A DNA stretch of 64,000 nucleotides from Calliopsis andreniformis (GCF_051401765.1 NW_027480480.1:992001-1056000); one strand, 5' to 3'; counted from the first letter of the stretch, positions 49,920-63,020 are shown. Numbers and translations: made by a program. Notes: generated by a model not told the origin, from the sequence alone.

Positions 49920-52030
49920 GGACTGAGGATTGAGGGTTGAGGATTGAGGATTGAGGATTGACGCTTGAGGATTGAGGATTGAGGATGGAGGATTGAAGAG
50001 AGAGGACTGAGTGTTGAGGATTGAGTGTTGAGAATTGATGTTTGAGGATTGAGATTTGATTATTGAATATTGTGTATTGAGTATTGAACCATGAGAATTC
50101 AGAATATTCTATTGAGTATTGAGAATTGATTATTGATGATTGAGTATTGAGGATTGATGGCTGTGGGTTCTGTGTTGAATATTGTGGATTGAGGATTGAG
50201 GATTGAGGATTGAGTATTGAGGATTGAGGATTGAAGATTGAGTATTGAGTATTGAAGATTGAGGATTGAGGATTGAAGATTGAGTGTTGAGGATTGAATA
50301 TTGAGTATTGAGGGTTGAGGATTGAGGATTGAGGATTGAAGGTTGAGGATTGAGGATTGAGGATTGAGGATTGAGGATTGAGGATTGAAGATTGAATATT
50401 GATGATTGAAGATCGAGAATTGAGGATTGAGGGTTGTGGATTGAGGACGAGGACTGAGGGTTGAATATTGAGGTTTGAGGTCTGAAGTTTGAGAAATGAG
50501 GATTGAGGATTGAAGATTGAATATTGATGATTGCAGATTGAGGATTGAGGATTGAGGGTTGTGGATTGAGGACGAGGACTGACGGTTGAATATTGATGTT
50601 TGAGGTCTGAGGATTGAGGATTGGGGATTGAGAATTGAGGATTGAGGATTGAGGATTGAAGATTGAGGATTGGGTATTGAAGATTGAAGAATGAGGATTG
50701 AGGATTGAGGATTGAGGATTGAGGATTGCAGATTGAATATTGAAGATTGAAGATTGAGGATTGAGGATTGAGCGTTGTGGATTGAGGACGAGGACTGAGG
50801 GTTGAGTATTGATGTTTGATGTCTGAGGATTGGGGGTTGAGGATTGGGAATTGAGGATTCAGGATTGAGGATTGAAGATTGAGGATTCGGTATTGAGGAT
50901 TGAAGGATGAGGGTCTAGGATTGAGGATTGATGATTGAGGATTGCAGATGGAGTATTGAGGATTGAAGATTGAGGATTGAGGATTGAGCATCGAGGATTG
51001 AGGATTGAAGATTGAGTATTTAAGATTGAAGGTTGAGGATTGAGGATTGAGGATTGAAGATTGAGGAATGAGTGTTGAGGGTTGAGTGATGAGAATTGAT
51101 GTTTGTGGATTGAGATTTGAAGATTGAAGAATGAGGATTCAGTATTTAAAACTGTGAATTGAGGATATTCTCTTGAGGATTGGGGATTGACATTTGATTG
51201 TTGAGGACTGAGGGCTGAAGATTGAGGATTCAGGTCTGAGGATTCGGGATTGAGGTTTGAGGACAGAGGATTGAGGGTTGAGGATTGAGGATTGAGGATT
51301 GACGCTTGAGGATTGAGGATTGAGGATGGAGGATTGAATAGAGAGGACTGAGTGTTGAGGATTTAGTATTGAGAATTGATGTTTGAGGATTGAGATTTGA
51401 TTATTGAATATTGTGGATTGAGTATTGAACCATGAGTAGTCAGGATATTCTATTGTGTTTTGAGAATTGATGATTGATGATTGAGTATTGAGGATTGATG
51501 GTTGAGGGTTGTGTGTTGAATATTGAGTATTGAGGATTGAGGATTGAAGATTGAGGATTGAGGATTGAGGATGGAGGATTGAAGAGAGAGGACTGAGTGT
51601 TGAGGATTGAGTGTTGAGAATTGATGTTTGAGGATTGAGATTTGATTATTGAATATTGTGGATTGAGTATTGAAACATGAGAATTCCGGATATTCTATTG
51701 AGTATTGCGAATTGAGGAATGATGGTTGAGTAGTGAGGACTGATGGTTGAGGGTTGTGCGTTGATTATTGAGGATTGAGGATTGAGGATTGAGGATTGAT
51801 GATTGAGGATTGAAGATTGGGGATTGAGCATTGATGATTGAATATTGAGGATTGAGGATTGAGGGTTGAGGTTAGAGGACGAGGACCGAGGGTTGAGGAT
51901 TGAGGTTTGAGGATTGAGGATAGAGGATTGAGGATTGAAAATTGAGGATCGAGTATTGAGGTTTGAATATTGAGGATTGGGTGTTGAGGATTGAAGATTG
52001 AAGATTGAGGATTGAGGATTGAGGACTGAA
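49920..52030 (+). repeat. Block G, copy 2
   Basis: Holds the partners of 32,880-33,600 (offset 17,040), 34,441-34,900 (16,535) and 33,780-34,415 (17,585), in a different order. EcoRI landmarks lie at 50095-50100 and 51681-51686. The part 50,600-51,060 is repeated again at 52,235-52,695. Confidence 0.87.
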
Positions 52031-52234
52031 GATTGAGGATTGACTGTTGGGAATTGAAGATTGAGGATTGAGGATTGAGGATTGTGGATTGAGGATTGAA
52101 GGCTGAGTATTGAGGATTGAGGATTGAGGATTGAGGATTGAGGATTGAAGATTGAATATTGATGATTGAAGATCGTGGATTGAGGATTGAGGTTTGTGGA
52201 TTGAGGACGAGGACTGAGGGTTGAAAATTGATGT

Positions 52235-52710
52235 TTGAGGTCTGAGGATTGAGGATTGGGGATTGAGAATTGAGGATTGAGGATTGAGGATTGAAGATTG
52301 AGGATTGGGTATTGAAGATTGAAGAATGAGGATTGAGGATTGAGGATTGAGGATTGAGGATTGCAGATTGAATATTGAAGATTGAAGATTGAGGATTGAG
52401 GATTGAGCGTTGTGGATTGAGGACGAGGACTGAGGGTTGAGTATTGATGTTTGATGTCTGAGGATTGGGGGTTGAGGATTGGGAATTGAGGATTCAGGAT
52501 TGAGGATTGAAGATTGAGGATTCGGTATTGAGGATTGAAGGATGAGGGTCTAGGATTGAGGATTGATGATTGAGGATTGCAGATGGAGTATTGAGGATTG
52601 AAGATTGAGGATTGAGGATTGAGCATCGAGGATTGAGGATTGAAGATTGAGTATTTAAGATTGAAGGTTGAGGGTTGAGGATTGAGGATTGAAGATTGAG
52701 GAATGAGTGT
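52235..52710 (+). repeat. Tandem unit, offset 1635, copy 2
   Basis: Repeats 50,600-51,075 (GGGTATTGAAGATTGAAG at 50,672/52,307; GAGCGTTGTGGATTGAGG; GGGTCTAGGATTGAGG). The intervening 52,030-52,235 is related heptamer sequence. Confidence 0.85.
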
Positions 52711-53510
52711 TGAGGGTTGAGTGATGATAGTTGATGTTTGTGGATTGAGATTTGAAGATTGAAGAATGGGGATTGAGTATTGAAAACTGTGAATTGAAGA
52801 TATTCTATTGAGGATTGAGGATTGACAATTGATTGTTGAGGACTGAGGGCAGAGGATTGAGGATTGAGGATTGAGGATTGAAGATTGAGGATTGAAAATT
52901 GAGGATTGGGGACTGAGGATTGAAGATTCAGGATTGAGGATTGAGGATTGAGGATTGAGGATTGAGGATTGAAGATTCAGTATTGAGGATTGAAGATTGA
53001 GAAATGAGGATTGAAGATTGAACATTGAGGGCTGAGTGTTGAAGGTTGAGTGATGAGAATTGATGTTTGTGGATAGAGATTTGAAGATTGCAGATTGAGT
53101 ATTGAGTATTGAAAACTGTGAATTGAGGATATTCTATTGAGGATTGAGGATTGACAGCTGATTGTTGAGGACTGAGGGCTGAACGTTGAGGATTCAGGAT
53201 TGAGTATTCAGAATTGAGGTTTGTGGACTGAGGAATGAGGATTGAAGATTGAGTATTAAGGATTGAAGATTGAGGATTGAGGATTGAGGATTGAGGATTG
53301 AGGATTGAAGATTGAGGATTGGGGACTGAGTGTTGAGGGTTGAGTGATGAGTATTGATGTTTGTGGATAGAGGTTTGAAGATTGCTGATTGAGTATTGAG
53401 TATTGAAAGCTGTGAATTGATGATACTCTATTGAGGATTGAGGATTGACAACTGATTGTTGAGGTCTGAGGTCTGAAGATTGAGGATTCAGGATTGAGGG
53501 TTCAGGATTG
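52711..53510 (+). repeat. Block P, copy 1
   Basis: From about 52,860 it matches 61,279-61,929 at an offset of 8419, with L2 modules near 53,130 and 53,426. The first approximately 150 bp hold another L2 (near 52,799). Differences are a few substitutions, for example ACTGATTGTTGAGG against ACTGATTTTTGAGG. Confidence 0.85.
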
Positions 53511-56440
53511 AGGATTCAGTAATGAGGTTTGAGGACTGAGGATTGAGGATTGATGATTGAGGATTGAGGACGAAGACTGTGGGTTGAATATTGATGTTCG
53601 AGGTCTGAGGATTCAGAATTAAGGATTGAGAAATGAGGATTGAGGATTGAGGATTGAAGATTGAGGATTGGGTATTGAGGATTGAAGAATGAGGATTGAG
53701 GATTGAGGATGAGGGCTGAGGGTTGAGGATTGAGGTTTGAGAATTGAGGATTGAGGATTGAGGATTGAAGGTTGAGGATTGTGTATTGAGGATTGAACAT
53801 TGAGGATTGAGGGTTGAGGATTGAGGATTGAGGATTGAAGATTGAAGACTGAGGATTGGGTATTGAGGATTGAAGCCTGACGATTGAGGATTGAGGATTG
53901 AGTATTTAGGATTGACGATTGAGGATTGAGGATTGAGTATTGAGGATTGAGGATTGAGGATTGAAGATTGAATATTGATGATTGAAGATTGAGGATCGGG
54001 GATTGAGGGTTGTGGATTGAGGACGAGGACTGAGGGTTGAGTATTGATGTTTGAGGTCTGAGGGTAGAGGATTGAGGATTGAGAATTGAGGATTGAGGAT
54101 TGAGGATTGAAGATTGAGGATTGGGTGTTGAAGATTGAGGAATGAGGATTGAGGATTGAGGATTGAGGATTGAGGATTGAAGATTGAGTATTGAGGATTG
54201 AAGATTGAGGATTGAGGTCTGAGGATTGAGGATTGAGGATTGAAGATTGAGGATTGGGTGTTGAGGATTGAAGAATGAGGATTGAGGATTTAGGATTGAG
54301 GATTGAGGATTGGGCATTGAGGATTGGGTATTGAGGATTAAAGAATGAGGATTGAGGATTGAGGATTGAGGATTGAGGATTGCAGATTGAGTATTGAGAA
54401 TTGAGGACTGATAGTTGAGTATTGAGGACTGAGGATTGTGGATTGAAGATTGAGTATTGAGGATTCAGAATTGAGGTTTCAGGACTGAGGATTGAGGATT
54501 GAAGATTGAGTATTGAGGATTGAGGGTTGTGGATTGAGGATTGAGGGTTGAGTGTTGAGGTGTGAGTATTTAATCCTGAGAATTCAGGATATTCTATTGA
54601 GTATTGAGAATTGAGGATTGATGATTGAGTATTGAGGATTGAGGATTGAGGATTGAAGGTTGAGGATTGAGGATTGAGGATGTGGGCCAAGGTTTGAGGA
54701 TTGAGGTTTGAGGATTGAAGACTGGGGATTGAGGATTGAGAATTGAGGATTGAGGATTGAGTATTGAGGATGAGGGCTGAGGGTTGAGGATTGAGTTCTG
54801 AGAATTGAGGATTGAGGATTGAGGATTGAAGGTTGAGGATTGTGTATTGAGGATTGAACATTGAGCATTGAGGGTTGAGGATTGAGGATTGAGGATTGAA
54901 GATTGAAGACTGAGGATTGGGTATTGAGGATTGAAGCCTGACGATTGAGGATTGAGGATTGAGGATTGAGGATTGAGGATGGAGGATTGAAGCCTGAGTA
55001 TTGAGGAATGAAGATTGAGGATTGAGGATTGAGGGTTGAGGATTGAGGGTTGAGTGTTGAGGTTTGAATATTGAATCCTGAGAATTCAGGATATTCTATT
55101 GAGTATTGAGAATTGAGGATTGATGGTTGAGTATTGAGTATTGAACATTGAGGATTGAGGGTTGAGGATTGAGGATTGAGGATTGAAGATTGAAGACTGA
55201 GGATTGGGTACTGAGGATTGAAGCCTGAGGATTGAGGATTGAGGATTTTGTATTGAGGATTGACGATTGAGGATTGAGGAATGAGTATTGAGGATTGAGG
55301 ATTGAGGATTGAAGATTGAATATTGATGATTGAAGATTGAGGATCGAGGATTGAGGATTGTGGATTGACGACGAGGACTGAGGGTTGAGTATTGATGTTT
55401 GAGGTCTGAGGGTTGAGGATTGAGGATTGAGAATTGAGGTTTGAGGTTTGAGGATTGAAGATTGAGGATTGCGTGTTGAGGATTGAGGAATGAGGATTGA
55501 GGATTGAGTATTGAGGATTGAGCATTGAAGATTGAGTATTGAGGATTGAAGATTGAGGATTGAGGTCTGAGGATTGAGGATTGAGGATTGAAGGTTGAGG
55601 ATTGTGTGTTGAGGATTGAAGAATGAGGATTGAGGATTGAGGATTGAAGATTGAGGATTGGGTACTGAGGATTGTAGAATGAGGATTGAGGATTGAGGAT
55701 TGAGGATTGAGGATTGAGGATTGAGGATTGAGGATTGAAGAATGAGTATTGAGGATTGAGGATTGAGGATTGAGGATTGAGGATTGAGGATTGAGGATTG
55801 AAGTTGGATTATTGAGGATTGAAGATTGAGAACTAAGGATTGAGGATTGAGGGTTGAGGATTGAAGATTGAGGATTGGGGATTGAGGATTGAGGATTGAA
55901 GATTGAGGATTGGGTATTGAGGACTGTAGAATGAGGCTTGAGGATTGACGATTGAGGATTGAGGATTGAAGATTGAGTATTGAGGATTGAAGACTGACGA
56001 TTGAGGATTGAGGATTGAGGATTGAGGATTGAGGATTGAGGATTGAAGATTGAGTATTGAGGATTGAAAATTGAGGATTGAGGATTGAGGATTCAGGATT
56101 GAGGATTGAGGATTGAGGATTGAGTATTGAGGATTGAAGGTTGAGGATTGAGAATTGAGAATTGAGAATTGAGGATTGAGAATTGAGGATTGAAGATGGA
56201 GGTTTGGGGACTGAGTGTTGAGGGTTGAGTGATGAGAATTGATGTTTGTGGATAGAAATTTGAAGATTGCAGATTGAGTATTGAGTATTGAAAACTGTGA
56301 ATTGATGATATTCCATTGAGGATTGAGGATTGACATCTGATTGTTCAGGTCTGAGGTCTGAAGATTGAGGATTCAGGATTGACGATTCAGGATTGAGGTT
56401 TGATGACTGAGGATTGAGGATTGAGGATTGAGGATTGAGG
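53511..56440 (+). repeat. Diverged heptamer stretch with L1b modules
   Basis: L1b EcoRI modules lie at 54580-54585 and 55082-55087. GAACATTGAGG with GAAGCCTGACG or GAAGCCTGAGG recurs near 53,795, 54,855 and 55,145. An L2 module with GATGATATTCCATTGAGG is near 56,304. I found no long near-identical partner for most of this stretch, so it may be older or rearranged. Overlapping - strand open frames of up to 457 codons occur here in different frames and are repeat artefacts. Confidence 0.75.
55096..56316 (-). other. Example of a repeat-derived open frame, not a gene
   Basis: A 406-codon open stretch on the - strand made only of variants of the heptapeptide N-P-Q-S-S-I-L. Start codons here come from + strand CAT in variant heptamers, and stops come from TCA, CTA or TTA variants. 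A second open frame (55833-56336) overlaps it in another frame with the same composition. There is no signal peptide, non-repeat domain or intron signal. It is listed so the reader does not mistake such frames for coding sequence. Confidence 0.9.
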
Positions 56441-59300
56441 ATTGAGGATTCAGTACTGAGAATTGAGGACTGAGGATTGAAGATTGAGTATTGAGGATTG
56501 AAGATTGAGGATTGAGGATAGAGGATTGAAGATTGAGGACTGAGTGTTGAGGGTTGAGTGATGAGGATTGATGTTTGTGGATTGAGATTTGAAGATTGAA
56601 GAATGGGGATTGAGTATTGAAAACTGTGAATTGAGGATATTCTATTGAGGATTCAGGATTGACAATTGATTGTTGAGGACTGAGGGCTGAAGATTGAGGA
56701 TTCAGGATTGAGGATCCGGGATTGAGGCTTGAGGACTGAGGATTGAGGGTTGAGGATTGCGGATTGAGGATTGACTATTGAGGATTGAGGATTGAGGATG
56801 GAGGATTGAAGAGAGGACTGAGTGTTGAGGATTGAGCGATGAGAATTGATGTTTGAGGATTGAGATTTGATTATTGATCATTGTGTATTGAGTAATGAAC
56901 CATGAGAATTCAGGATATTCTATTGAGTATTGAGAATTGATTATTGATGATTGAGTATTGAGGATTGATGGTTGAGGGGTGTGTGTTGAATATTGAGGAT
57001 TGAGGATTGAGGATTCAGGATTGAGGATTGAGGATTGAGAATTGAAGATTGAGTATTGAGGATTGAAGATTGACAATTGAGAATTGAGGATTGAGGATTG
57101 AGGATTGAGGATTGACGATTGAGGATTGAGGATTGAGGATTGAGGATTGAGAATTGAGGACTGAGGATTGAAGATTGAGTATTGAGGATTGAAGATTGAG
57201 GATAGAGGATTGAGGATTGAAGATGGAGGACTGAGTGTTGAGTGTTGAGTGATGAGAATTGATGTGTGTGGATTGAGATTTGAAGATTGAGTATTGGGGA
57301 TTGAGTATAGAAAACTGTGAGTTGAGGATATTCTATTGAGGATTGAGGATTGACTATTGATTGTTGAGGATTGAGGGCTGAAGTTTGAGGATTCAGGATT
57401 GAGGATTCGGGATTGAGGATTGAGGACTGAGGATTGAGGGTTGAGGGTTGAGGATTGAGGATTGACGCTTGAGGATTGAGGATTGAGGATGGAGGATTGA
57501 AGAGAGGACTGAGTATTGGGGATTGAGCGATGAGAATTGATGTTTGAGGATTGAGATATGATTATTGATCATTGTGTATTGAGTAATGAACCATGAGAAT
57601 TCAGGATATTCTATTGAGTATTGAGAATTGATTATTGATGATTGAGTATTGAGGATTGATGGTTGAGGGGTGTGTGTTGAATATTGAGGATTGAGGATTG
57701 AGGATTCAGGATTGAGGATTGAGGATTGAGAATTGAAGATTGAGTATTGAGGATTGAAGATTGACAATTGAGAATTGAGGATTGAGGATTGAGGATTGAG
57801 GATTGACGATTGAGGATTGAGTATTGAGGATTGAGAATTGAGGATTGAGGATTAAGTATTGAGGATTGAAGACTGAGGATTGGGGATTGAGGATTGAGGA
57901 TGAGGACTGTGGGTTGAGGATTGAGGTTTGAGGGATGAGGATTGAGGATTGAGGATTGAGGATTGAGGATTGAGAATTGAGGACTGAGGACTGAAGATTG
58001 AGTATTGAGGATTGAAGATTGAGGATAGAGGATTGAGGATTGAAGATTGAGGACTGAGTGTTGAGTGTTGAGTGATGAGAATTGATGTTTGTGGATTGAG
58101 ATTTGAAGATTGAGTATTGGGGATTGAGTATAGAAAACTGTGAGTTGAGGATATTCTATTGAGGATTGAGGATTGACTATTGATTGTTGAGGATTGAGGG
58201 CTGAAGTTTGAGGATTCAGGATTGAGGATTCGGGATTGAGGATTGAGGACTGAGGATTGAGGGTTGAGGGTTGAGGATTGAGGATTGACGCTTGAGGATT
58301 GAGGGTTGAGGATGGAGGATTGAAGAGAGAGGACTGAGTGTTGAGGATTGAGTGTTGAGAATTTATGTTTGAGGATTGAGATTTGATTATTGAATATTGT
58401 GGATTTAGTATTGAACCATGAGGATTCAGGATATTCTATTGAGCATTGAGAATTGAGGATTGATGTTTGAGTATTGAGGATTGAGTATTGAGAATTGAGC
58501 ATTGATGCTTGAGTATTGAGGATTGAGGATTGAGGATAGAGGATTGAGTATTGAAGATTGAGGATTGATGATTGAGGATTGAGGATTGAGGATTGAGTAT
58601 TGAGGATTGAGGATTGAAGATACAGTGTTGAGGAACGAAGATTGAGAATTGAAGATTGAGGATTGAACATTGAGGACTGAGTGTTGAGGGTTGAGTGATG
58701 AGAATTGATATTTGTGGATAGAATTTGGAGATTGCAGATTGAGTATTGAGTATTGAAAACTGTTAATTGAGGATATTCTATTGAGGATTGAGGATTGACA
58801 ACTGATTGTTGAGGACTGAGGGCTGAAGATTGAGGATTCAGGATTGAGGATCCGGGATTGAGGCTTGAGGACTGAGGATTGAGGGTTGAGGATTGCGGAT
58901 TGAGGATTGACTATTGAGGATTGAGGATTGAGGATGGAGGATTGAAGAGAGGACTGAGTGTTGAGGATTGAGCGATGAGAATTGATGTTTGAGGATTGAG
59001 ATTTGATTATTGATCATTGTGTATTGAGTAATGAACCATGAGAATTCAGGATATTCTATTGAGTATTGAGAATTGATTATTGATGATTGAGTATTGAGGA
59101 TTGATGGTTGAGGGGTGTGTGTTGAATATTGAGGATTGAGGATTGAGGATTCAGGATTGAGGATTGAGGATTGAGAATTGAAGATTGAGTATTGAGGATT
59201 GAAGATTGACAATTGAGAATTGAGGATTGAGGATTGAGGATTGAGGATTGACGATTGAGGATTGAGTATTGAGGATTGAGGTTTGAGGAACAAGGATTGA
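56441..59300 (+). repeat. Four successive L2-L1a cassettes (local HOR)
   Basis: L2 cores near 56,636, 57,326, 58,149 and 58,770 are each followed about 270-280 bp later by an L1a module: 56906, 57597, about 58,430 (GGATTC variant) and 59042. Spacing between cassettes is about 620-825 bp. 56,838-57,120 matches 58,974-59,256 at an offset of 2136. This is the most regular higher-order repeat in the window. Confidence 0.85.
58051..58490 (+). repeat. L2-L1a cassette (local HOR, third copy)
   Basis: L2 with GTGAGTTGAGGATATTC near 58,140 and L1a with GGATTCAGGATATTC near 58,430. It has the same pair of variants as 42,987-43,437. Confidence 0.8.
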
Positions 59301-59760
59301 GGATTGCGGGTTGAGGATTGAAGATTGAGTATTGAGGATTGATGGTTGAGGGGTGTGTGCTGAATATTGAGGATTGAGGATTGAGGATACAGGATTGAGG
59401 ATTGAGGATTGAGGATTGAAGGTTGAGTATTGAGGATTGAAGATTGAGGATTGAGGATTGCGGATTGAGGATTGAGGATTGAAGATTGAGGATAGGGGAA
59501 TGAGGATTGTCGATTGAGGATTGAGTATTGGGGATTGAGAAATGAGGATTGAGGATTGAAGATTGAGTATTAAGGATTGAAGATTGAGGATTGAGGATTG
59601 AGGATTGAAGATTCAGTATTAAGGATTGAAGATTGCAGATTGAGTATTGAGGATTGAAGATTGAGGATTGGGGATTAAGGATTGAGGATTGAGTATTGAG
59701 GATTGAGGATTGAAGATTGAGGATTGAGGATTGAGGATTGAGGATTGAGGATTGAGGATT
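58755..59760 (+). repeat. Block O, copy 1
   Basis: 58,838-59,729 matches 63,109-64,000 at a constant offset of 4271 (GAACAAGGATTGAGG at 59,288/63,559; GGGTATTAAGG-type markers; L1a 59042/63313). The match still holds at the window end. Confidence 0.92.
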
Positions 59761-60020
59761 GGGTATTGCGGATTGAGGATTGAGGATGGAGGATTGAAGA
59801 GGGAGGACTCAGTGTCGAGGATTGAGTGTTGAGAATTGATGTTTGAGGATTGAGATTTGATTATTGAATATTGTGGATTGAGTATTGAAAACAGTGAATT
59901 GAGGATATTCTATTGAGGATTGAGGATCGACAATTGATTGTTGAGGACTGAGGGCTGAAGATAGAGGGTTCAGGATTGAGGATTCGGGATTGAGAATTGA
60001 GGATTGAGGATTGAGGATTG
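59761..60020 (+). repeat. Hybrid module (L1a left half + L2 right half)
   Basis: The left side is L1a-like (GATTTGATTATTGAATATTG, GAGTATT). It passes into GAAAACAGTGAATTGAGG and the L2 tail GACAATTGATTGTTGAGG. It matches 62,900-63,159 at an offset of about 3139-3140. This is the reciprocal of the hybrid seen in block A. Confidence 0.82.
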
Positions 60021-60980
60021 AAGATTGGGGATTGAGGATTGAGGATTGAGGATTGAGGATTGAGGATTGAAGATTGAATATTGATAATTGAAGATTGAGG
60101 ATTGAGGATTGAGGGTTGTGGATTGAGGACGAGGACTGAGGGTTGAATATTGATGCTTGATGTTTGAGGATTGAGAATTGAGGATTGAGAATTGAGGATT
60201 GAGGATTGAAGACAGAGGATTGGGTATTGAGGATTGAAGAGCGAGGATTGAGGACAGAGGCTTGAGGATTGAAGATTGCAGATTGAGTATTGAGGATTGA
60301 AGATTGAAGATTGAGGATTGAGGATTGAAGATTGGGGATTGAGGATTGAGGATTGAGGATTGAGAATTGAGGATTGAGAATTGAGGATTGAGGATTGAGG
60401 ATTGTAGATTGAGGATTGGGTATTGAGGATTGAAGAATGAGAATTGAGGATTGAGTATTGAGGATTGAGAATTGAGGATTGAGGAATGAAGATCGAGTAT
60501 TGAGGATTGAAGGTTGAGGATTGAGGATTGAGGATTGACGATTGAGGACTGAATGTTGATGGTTGAGTGATGAGAATTGATGTTTGTGGATTGAGATCTG
60601 AAGATTGAAAAATGGGGATTGAGTATTGAAAACAGTGGATTGAGGATATTCTATTGAGGATTGAGGATTGACAATTGATTGTTGAGGACTGTGGGCTGAA
60701 GATTGTGGATGCAGGATTGAGGATTCGGGATTGAGGTTTGATGACTGACGATTGAGGGTAGAGGATTCAGGATTGAGGATTGACGCTTGAGGATTGAGGA
60801 TTGAAGATGGAGGATTGAAGAGGGAGGACTGAGTGTTGAGGATTGAGTGTTGAGAATTGATGTTTGAGGATTGAGATTTGATTATTGAATATTGTGGGTT
60901 GAGTATTGAACCATGAGAATTCAGGATATTCTATTGAGTATTGAGAATTGAGGATTGATGGTTGAGTATTGAGGATTGAT
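60021..60980 (+). repeat. Block Q, copy 1
   Basis: 60,02x-60,83x matches 62,13x-62,95x at an offset of 2111, then 2118 (one 7-bp step). It contains GAGGACGAGGACTGAGGG (60,125/62,236), an L2 near 60,648 and an L1a at 60917-60922. Confidence 0.88.
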
Positions 60981-61278
60981 GGTTGAGTATTGAGCATTGA
61001 TGGTTGAGGGTTGTGTGCTGAATATTGAGGATTGAGGGTTGAGGATTGAGGATTGAAGATTGAGTATTGAGGGTTGAAGATTGAGGATTAAGGATTGAGT
61101 ATTGAGGATGGAGGATGAGGGCTGAGGGTTGAGGATTGAGGTTTGAGTATTGAACCCTGATCATTCAGGATATTCTATTGAGTATTGAGAATTGAGTATT
61201 GATGGTTGAGTATTGAGGATTCAGGATTGAGGATTGAGGATTGGGGATTGAGGATTGAGGATTGAGGTTTGAGGACTG
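60981..61278 (+). repeat. Heptamer array with a degenerate L1b
   Basis: Contains a landmark whose EcoRI site is replaced (TCATTCAGGATATTC near 61,161). Otherwise it is ordinary variant heptamers. Confidence 0.7.
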
Positions 61279-61929
61279 AATACTGAGGATTGAGGATTGG
61301 AGATTGAGGATTGAAAATTGAGGATTGGGGACTGAGGATTGAAGATTCAGGATTGAGGATTGAGGATTGAGGATTGAGGATTGAGGATTGAAGATTCAGT
61401 ATTGAGGATTGAAGATTGAGAATTGAGGATTGAAGATTGAACATTGAGGACTGAGTGTTGAAGGTTGAGTGATGAGAATTGATGTTTGTGGATAGAGATT
61501 TGAAGATTGCAGATTGAGTATTGAGTATTGAAAACTGTGAATTGAGGATATTCTATTGAGGATTGAGGATTGACAACTGATTTTTGAGGACTGAGGGCTG
61601 AAGCTTGAGGATTCAGGATTGAGTATTCAGAATTGAGGTTAGTGGACAGAGGAATGAGGATTGAAGATTGAGTATTGAGGATTGAAGATTGAGGATTGAG
61701 GATTGAGGATTGAGGATTGAGGATTGAAGATTGAGGATTGGGGACTGAGTGTTGAGGGTTGAGTGATGAGTATTGATGTTTGTGGATAGAGGTTTGAAGA
61801 TTGCTGATTGAGTATTGAGTATTGAAAGCTGTGAATTGATGATATTCTATTGAGGATTGAGGATTGACAACTGATTGTTGAGGTCTGAGGTCTGAAGATT
61901 GAGGATTCAGGATTGAGGGTTCAGGATTG
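61279..61929 (+). repeat. Block P, copy 2
   Basis: Copy of 52,860-53,510 at an offset of 8419, with two L2 modules near 61,549 and 61,844. Confidence 0.87.
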
Positions 61930-63020
61930 AGGTTTGAGGACTGAGGATAGAGGATTGAGAATTGAGGCTTGAGGATTGAGGATTGAGGATTGAGGATGAG
62001 GGCTGAGGGTTGAGGATTAAGGTTTGAGGACTGAGGACGGAGGATTGACGGTTGAGAACTGAGGATTGAGGATTGAGGATTGAAGATTGAGGATTGGGTA
62101 TTGAGGATTGAAGAATGAGGATTGAGGAACGAGGATTGAGGATTGAGGATTGAGGATTGAGGATTGAGGATTGAGGATTGAAGATTGAATATTGATAATT
62201 GAAGATTGAGGATTGAGGATTGAGGGTTGTGGATTGAGGACGAGGACTGAGGGTTGAATATTGATGCTTGATGTTTGAGGATTGAGAATTGAGGATTGAG
62301 AATTGAGGATTGAGGATTGAGGATTGAAGACAGAGGATTGGGTATTGAGGATTGAAGAGTGAGGATTGAGGACAGAGGCTTGAGGATTGAAGATTGCAGA
62401 TTGAGTATTGAGGATTGAAGATTGAGGATTGAGGATTGAGGATTGAAGATTGGGGATTGAGGATTGAGGATTGAGGATTGAGAATTGAGGATTGAGAATT
62501 GAGGATTGAGGATTGAGGATTGTAGATTGAGGATTGGGTATTGAGGATTGAAGAATGAGAATTGAGGATTGAGTATTGAGGATTGAGAATTGAGGATTGA
62601 GGAATGAAGATCGAGTATTGAGGATTGAAGGTTGAGGATTGAGGATTGAGGATTGACGATTGAGGACTGAATGTTGATGGTTGAGTGATGAGAATTGATG
62701 TTTGTGGATTGAGATCTGAAGATTGAAGGATGGGGATTGAGTATTGAAAACAGTGGATTGAGGATATTCTATTGAGGATTGAGGATTGACAATTGATTTT
62801 TGAGGACTGAGGGCTGAAGGTTGAGGATGCAGGATTGAGGATTCGGGATTGAGGTTTGATGACTGACGATTGAGGGTAGAGGATTCAGGATTGAGGATTG
62901 ACGCTTGAGGATTGAGGATTGAAGATGGAGGATTGAAGAGGGAGGACTCAGTGTCGAGGATTGAGTGTTGAGAATTGATGTTTGAGGATTGAGATTTGAT
63001 TATTGAATATTGTGGATTGA
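61930..63020 (+). repeat. Block Q, copy 2
   Basis: Copy of 60,02x-60,83x after a short region with GATGAGGGCTGAGGG and GAGGACGGAGG. An L2 lies near 62,761 and there is then a direct transition to the L1a-L2 hybrid near 63,000. Confidence 0.86.

Noticed and set aside
51646..54861. Long - strand frames at 51646-53025 and 53488-54861 as silk-like or antifreeze-like repeat proteins
   Set aside because: No signal peptide, terminal domain or codon constraint can be seen, and overlapping frames carry the same peptide, as expected for any heptamer array.
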